From NCBI GenBank assembly GCA_031270875.1, contig JAISXC010000266.1, positions 1 through 9,032 of the forward strand: a DNA stretch of 9,032 nucleotides, read 5' to 3'. Every line of letters starts with the position of its first letter. Position 1 is the stretch's first letter. This DNA comes from Desulfovibrio sp. GTDB taxonomy: Bacteria; Desulfobacterota; Desulfovibrionia; Desulfovibrionales; Desulfovibrionaceae. Made by a program: the position numbers and the translations under genes. Positions 6,575-9,032 of the stretch are shown here, piece by piece. The notes beneath the pieces were generated by a model. That model saw only the letters and a list, made by a program, of their open reading frames with translations. It did not search any database and was not told the origin of the DNA.

Positions 6575-7684
6575 CTAGTCAATGCCCATCGCTTTTTTTA
6601 TTTTTTTGGCGGCGCGTTTGACTTTTTCCATGGGCTTTTCTTCTCCGGCCTTTTCAAATTCACGCAGAAGTTCAACCTGTTTTTCAGAAAGGCGCGTTGG
6701 CGTCAATACCTTGATCTCCACAAGCAGATCGCCGCGCTGGTTGCGGCCGGGAAAAGGCAGGCCCTCTCCGGCGAGCCGCAGGATGGCCCCGCTCTGCACC
6801 CCTTTGGGAATTTCCAGCGACAGGGAGTCGTCAAGCCCCGGCACTTCCGTCCTGTGGCCAAGCGCGGCCTGCACAAAGGTGATTTCCTGCGTGCAGAGCA
6901 GGTTTTGCCCTTCCCGCTGAAAACGCCTGTCCGGCTCGACAGTGAGCACCACATAGAGATCGCCGGGCGGGCCGCCGTGAACCCCGGGTTCTCCCTCGCC
7001 GCGCACACGCAGCCGTGTGCCCGTGTCCACCCCGGCGGGGACGCGCACAACAAGCTCGCGGACTTCCGCCACGATGCCCTCGCCCTTGCAGCGCGGGCAC
7101 GGCCTGCTGATTGTCCGGCCCGTTCCCCGACAGGCATTGCAGGGCATGGCAATCTGAAAAAATCCCTGTGAACGGCGTATCTGACCGGAACCGTTGCAAT
7201 GGCGGCAGGTTTCCACCTTGCTGTCCCTCGCCGCGCCGCTGCCGTTACAGTCTTTACAAGTGGCGCGTCTGGGCAGGTTCAGGGAAATTTTATCACCCTT
7301 GGCGGCCTGCCTGAAACTGATCTCCAGATTATAGCGCAGGTCCGCGCCGGCCATGGCGCGCGGGCCGCGCGAAGCCGAGGAAAAGCCAAAAAAGTCGCCG
7401 AATATGTCGCTAAAATGGGCAAAAATATCTTCCGTGCTGTCAAAGCCGCCGGTCCCGCCGCCCTGCACGCCCGCATGGCCGAAACGGTCATAGCGGGCGC
7501 GCTTTTCCGGATCCCGCAGCACGTCGTAGGCCTCGGCGGCTTCCTTGAATTTCTGCTCGGCCTCGGCATTGCCCGGGTTGCGGTCAGGGTGGTACTGCAT
7601 GGCCAGCTTGCGGTAGGCTCGCTTGATCTCCTCCTCGCCCGCAGTCCGCGAGACGGCAAGCACTTCATAATAATCGCGCTGCAT
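6575..7684 (-). CDS. dnaJ: Co-chaperone DnaJ (Hsp40)
   Basis: DnaJ stimulates the DnaK ATPase and hands over unfolded clients. The 369-residue protein is a complete type I DnaJ. The J domain (1-70) contains the HPD motif (32-34). A short Gly/Phe-rich linker (70-110) includes GVQGGGTGGF. The zinc domain (143-203) has four CxxCxGxG repeats: CKDCNGSG, CRHCNGSG, CNACRGTG and CPRCKGEG. The C-terminal client-binding beta domains (205-330) and a Lys-rich tail follow. ATG 7684 lies 22 bases after the rpoZ stop and lacks a strong Shine-Dalgarno, so coupling to rpoZ is likely. dnaK and grpE are not in the window. I found no CIRCE element and no sigma-32-type promoter in front of the rpoZ-dnaJ pair. Confidence 0.97.
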   Translation of the reverse strand: MQRDYYEVLAVSRTAGEEEIKRAYRKLAMQYHPDRNPGNAEAEQKFKEAAEAYDVLRDPEKRARYDRFGHAGVQGGGTGGFDSTEDIFAHFSDIFGDFFGFSSASRGPRAMAGADLRYNLEISFRQAAKGDKISLNLPRRATCKDCNGSGAARDSKVETCRHCNGSGQIRRSQGFFQIAMPCNACRGTGRTISRPCPRCKGEGIVAEVRELVVRVPAGVDTGTRLRVRGEGEPGVHGGPPGDLYVVLTVEPDRRFQREGQNLLCTQEITFVQAALGHRTEVPGLDDSLSLEIPKGVQSGAILRLAGEGLPFPGRNQRGDLLVEIKVLTPTRLSEKQVELLREFEKAGEEKPMEKVKRAAKKIKKAMGID

Positions 7685-7706
7685 AATGGTTTGCGTTTCT
7701 GAGGTT

Positions 7707-7946
7707 TCAGTTCTCGGCGTCCGCGATCTCCTGCCCGTCAGGGATGGGGGTGTACAGGCTCATGTCGTTGGGCATGACCTTGCCGCCGGCAATCTCGCGC
7801 AGGGCCGTGACGACCTCCTTGTTGCGGGATGTGATGAGCGGCTCATACCCCTCGCGGTACTGGCGTACCCGCTTGATGGCCATCTGCACCAGCAGAAAAC
7901 GGTTGTCCACGCGCTGTTGGCAATCTTCCACGGTTATGCGGGCCAT
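7707..7946 (-). CDS. rpoZ: DNA-directed RNA polymerase subunit omega
   Basis: Omega helps fold and hold the beta-prime subunit of RNA polymerase and contributes to a ppGpp site in proteobacteria. The 79-residue protein begins [20 protein letters not shown] and continues with the conserved RRxRQY-like [15 protein letters not shown] and the [16 protein letters not shown] helix. I chose ATG 7946 because it starts the family's canonical N-terminus and has a near-perfect AAGGAGGG Shine-Dalgarno. Upstream in-frame codons up to 8129 encode no recognisable sequence. The gene is immediately followed by dnaJ. Confidence 0.96.
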   Translation of the reverse strand: MARITVEDCQQRVDNRFLLVQMAIKRVRQYREGYEPLITSRNKEVVTALREIAGGKVMPNDMSLYTPIPDGQEIADAEN

Positions 7947-7968
7947 AAGCCCTCCTTGTTCCAATTTG

Positions 7969-7999
7969 AATAAAGTAAGACCGCCCCTTGGCTTGTAAA
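7969..7999 (-). promoter_or_regulatory. Weak candidate promoter for rpoZ-dnaJ
   Basis: On the minus strand, TTTACA (7999-7994) differs from the -35 consensus at one base. It is followed after 19 bases by TTTATT (7974-7969), a 4-of-6 match to the -10. The spacing is long, so confidence is low. The location, just upstream of the strong rpoZ Shine-Dalgarno, is sensible. Confidence 0.2.
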
Positions 8000-8039
8000 G
8001 CGGGCAGTTGCGGCTATTGAAATATAGTCGGCGAAAGTA

Positions 8040-8072
8040 TTGACTTTTATGCGTCGCATGGAGAAAAGTCAA
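8040..8072. repeat. 9-bp inverted repeat at the end of the small reading frame
   Basis: The arms ttgactttt (8040-8048) and aaaagtcaa (8064-8072) are perfect complements. They surround a 15-base loop that itself contains atgc-gtc-gcat. The element covers the stop codons of both alternative small frames (TAA at 8047-8049, TGA at 8069-8071). On the minus strand it is followed by TACTTTC, not a clean T run. It could be a weak or Rho-assisted transcript end, an RNA-stability element or a protein-binding site. Confidence 0.4.
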
Positions 8073-8247
8073 GCCTCTCGGCCGCCATAATCCACCACGC
8101 CCTGTTGCATGAGAGAACAGAGAGCGCACGAGGACAGAGGCCGGTCCTTCCGGACCGGCGAAAACCTCCCGTTGCCGTGATTTCCTCCCTGGCTTTTTCC
8201 ATAAAGGCGATGAACGCGGGGCTGGCGTTTTCGGGTCGGGGCGGCAC
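8047..8247 (-). CDS. Small hypothetical ORF between adk and rpoZ, possibly frame-disrupted
   Basis: A GTG at 8247 opens a 66-codon frame 11 bases after the adk stop; an in-frame CTG at 8262 overlaps the adk stop. I do not recognise the family. The first half reads like a real helical protein ([20 protein letters not shown]). Its second half in this frame (from about residue 30) looks random, with several Trp, Cys and Arg. The -1 frame over the same bases gives [20 protein letters not shown] followed by [10 protein letters not shown] and a stop at 8069. That is more protein-like and contains a CxxC. A single -1 shift near 8150-8170 would join the two into a protein of about 60 residues. The shift point lies next to a perfect 8-bp GC hairpin (8140-8159). 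Possible readings are a sequencing or assembly indel at the hairpin, a decayed gene, or programmed frameshifting. No strong Shine-Dalgarno is visible, so coupling to adk would be needed. Confidence 0.35.
   Translation of the reverse strand: MPPRPENASPAFIAFMEKAREEITATGGFRRSGRTGLCPRALSVLSCNRAWWIMAAERLDFSPCDA
8140..8159. repeat. Perfect GC-rich hairpin with 4-base loop
   Basis: gccggtcc (8140-8147) and ggaccggc (8152-8159) form an 8-bp stem closed by ttcc on the plus strand (GGAA on the minus strand, a GNRA tetraloop). No T run follows on either strand, so it is not an intrinsic terminator. It sits in the small ORF where the more protein-like frame changes. Confidence 0.5.
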
Positions 8248-8258
8248 GGAAAAAAAGG

Positions 8259-8930
8259 TCAGGCCAGTCTGGAAAGCAGAGTTTCCCTGATGGAGTCAAT
8301 GCTGCCCCCGCCATTCAGTTCAATGTAGACCGTTTTCCCCTCGTCAGCCAGTTTCCTGAAATACCGGGCGGCCGCAAGCGTACCGTCCTTGGCGTCGTAA
8401 TAGATGTCGTGGCGTTTGTTTATGGCGGCCACATCCTGATCGTCGCCGCGGGCGCTGAGGTCGCCGCCGCAGACGCGGCATTTGTCGCCGTTGGGCCGGA
8501 TGGCGTCAATATGGATATTGTTGGGGTGGTTGTTGTTGTTCTTGCAGAGACGGCGCCCCATAATCCTGTTTTTGGCGATCTCGCGCGTCAGAAGGATTTC
8601 CACAACGTAGTCGAGTTTCAGACCTTCCTTCCGCAGGGCTTCCCACAGTTTTTCGGCCTGCGCCGTATTGCGGGGAAAACCGTCCAGCAGCCAGCCGTTT
8701 TTGCCTTTGCTCTTCAGGGTTTCCAGTACCATGGGGACGGTAATGTCGTCCGGCACCAGATCGCCGCGGTCGATATAGGTTTTGGCTTTTTTGCCCAAAT
8801 CCGTCCCTCCGCCGATATGTTCCCTGAAAATGGCGCCTGACTCAATGTGGGCGAGATTGTATTTCTGTTTGACAAGATCGCCCTGCGTGCCCTTGCCGCT
8901 GCCGTTAGGCCCAAAAATCAGAATATTCAC
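8259..8930 (-). CDS. adk: Adenylate kinase with metal-binding LID
   Basis: Adenylate kinase catalyses ATP + AMP to 2 ADP and balances cellular adenylates. The 223-residue protein starts with the P-loop strand NILIFGPNGSGKGTQ (P-loop 7-15). It then shows the AMP-binding helix (about 30-60), LLDGFPRNTAQAE (81-93), and a LID (about 125-165) with Cys129, His135, Cys151 and Cys154. The C-X5-H-X15-C-X2-C spacing equals that described for Desulfovibrio gigas adenylate kinase, reported to bind zinc, cobalt or iron. The C-terminal part after about residue 160 (NKRHDIYYDAKDGTLAAARY) also follows the Desulfovibrio type. I chose GTG 8930 over the upstream ATG at 9008. AAGGAG sits six bases ahead of it, and the added upstream residues are not family sequence. 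Terminator and promoter-like elements precede the gene, so it probably starts its own transcript. Confidence 0.96.
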   Translation of the reverse strand: MNILIFGPNGSGKGTQGDLVKQKYNLAHIESGAIFREHIGGGTDLGKKAKTYIDRGDLVPDDITVPMVLETLKSKGKNGWLLDGFPRNTAQAEKLWEALRKEGLKLDYVVEILLTREIAKNRIMGRRLCKNNNNHPNNIHIDAIRPNGDKCRVCGGDLSARGDDQDVAAINKRHDIYYDAKDGTLAAARYFRKLADEGKTVYIELNGGGSIDSIRETLLSRLA

Positions 8931-8951
8931 GTTCGACTCCTTCTTATGGTC

Positions 8952-8986
8952 AGGCAACATAATAAAATACACCGGCAATACGGTAA
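8952..8986 (-). promoter_or_regulatory. Candidate adk promoter
   Basis: On the minus strand the hexamer TATTAT (8964-8959) matches the -10 consensus at five of six positions. The 16-base-distant TTACCG (8986-8981) is a poor -35. It lies between the upstream terminator and the adk Shine-Dalgarno, where a promoter is needed. Confidence 0.35.
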
Positions 8987-8991
8987 CCCGC

Positions 8992-9032
8992 AAAAACCGG
9001 CGCGTCAAGGCCCGTTCTTTTTTTGACGCGCC
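8992..9032 (-). terminator. Intrinsic terminator of the unit upstream of adk
   Basis: Perfect 10-bp arms ggcgcgtcaa (8999-9008) and ttgacgcgcc (9023-9032) surround a 14-base loop. On the minus strand the hairpin is followed by GG and then five T (8996-8992). This is the form of a Rho-independent terminator for a gene lying to the right of the window and transcribed leftwards. The right flank is cut off, so function in the other direction cannot be judged. Confidence 0.7.

Noticed and set aside
7947..8046. Heat-shock control (CIRCE or sigma-32 promoter) ahead of rpoZ-dnaJ
   Set aside because: I searched by eye for TTAGCACTC/GAGTGCTAA and CTTGAAA with CCCCAT and found neither.
8140..8159. GC hairpin as an intrinsic terminator after adk
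   Set aside because: No T run follows on either strand. It is kept only as a structural element.
1..9032. tRNA or rRNA genes, CRISPR arrays, insertion sequences, phage attachment sites
   Set aside because: None seen: no cloverleaf-like segment, no regularly spaced repeats, no transposase or integrase frame.

Overview
The window looks like a GC-rich chromosomal segment of a Desulfovibrionaceae-type sulfate reducer or close relative (Desulfovibrio, Bilophila, Mailhella and similar). The strongest taxonomic clue is the adenylate kinase. Its metal-binding LID has exactly the C-X5-H-X15-C-X2-C spacing described for the Desulfovibrio gigas enzyme. Every gene I can support is on the minus strand, so the region is read from right to left.

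Right part (9032 to about 7950): an intrinsic terminator at the right edge closes an upstream unit. adk follows, with a GTG start and a strong Shine-Dalgarno. Next comes a stretch of about 310 bases before rpoZ. It holds a small reading frame that appears broken, or possibly frameshifted, at a perfect GC-rich hairpin, and it ends in a 9-bp inverted repeat.

Middle part (7946 to 3254): rpoZ (RNA polymerase omega), dnaJ, a CBS-CBS-ACT protein of the AcuB type, ffh (SRP GTPase), rpsP (ribosomal protein S16), khpA (KH-domain RNA-binding protein) and rimM (16S rRNA processing factor). Spacing is tight, and the rpsP-khpA-rimM run is overlapping or nearly so. This is a growth-related gene-expression block. 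The ffh-rpsP-khpA-rimM order is the common bacterial one, but it usually continues into trmD and rplS.

Left part (3267 to 1): where trmD would be expected, a 867-residue polyketide/fatty-acid-synthase-like protein begins inside the last 14 bases of rimM. Its domain order is acyltransferase, acyl carrier protein, then double-hotdog dehydratase. It has no ketosynthase or ketoreductase of its own, so it must work with partners encoded elsewhere. After 94 bases an outer-membrane-factor (TolC-family) lipoprotein begins and runs off the left edge. Together these suggest a lipid or polyketide assembly and export locus fused onto the end of a ribosome-maturation operon. This is the most unusual part of the window.
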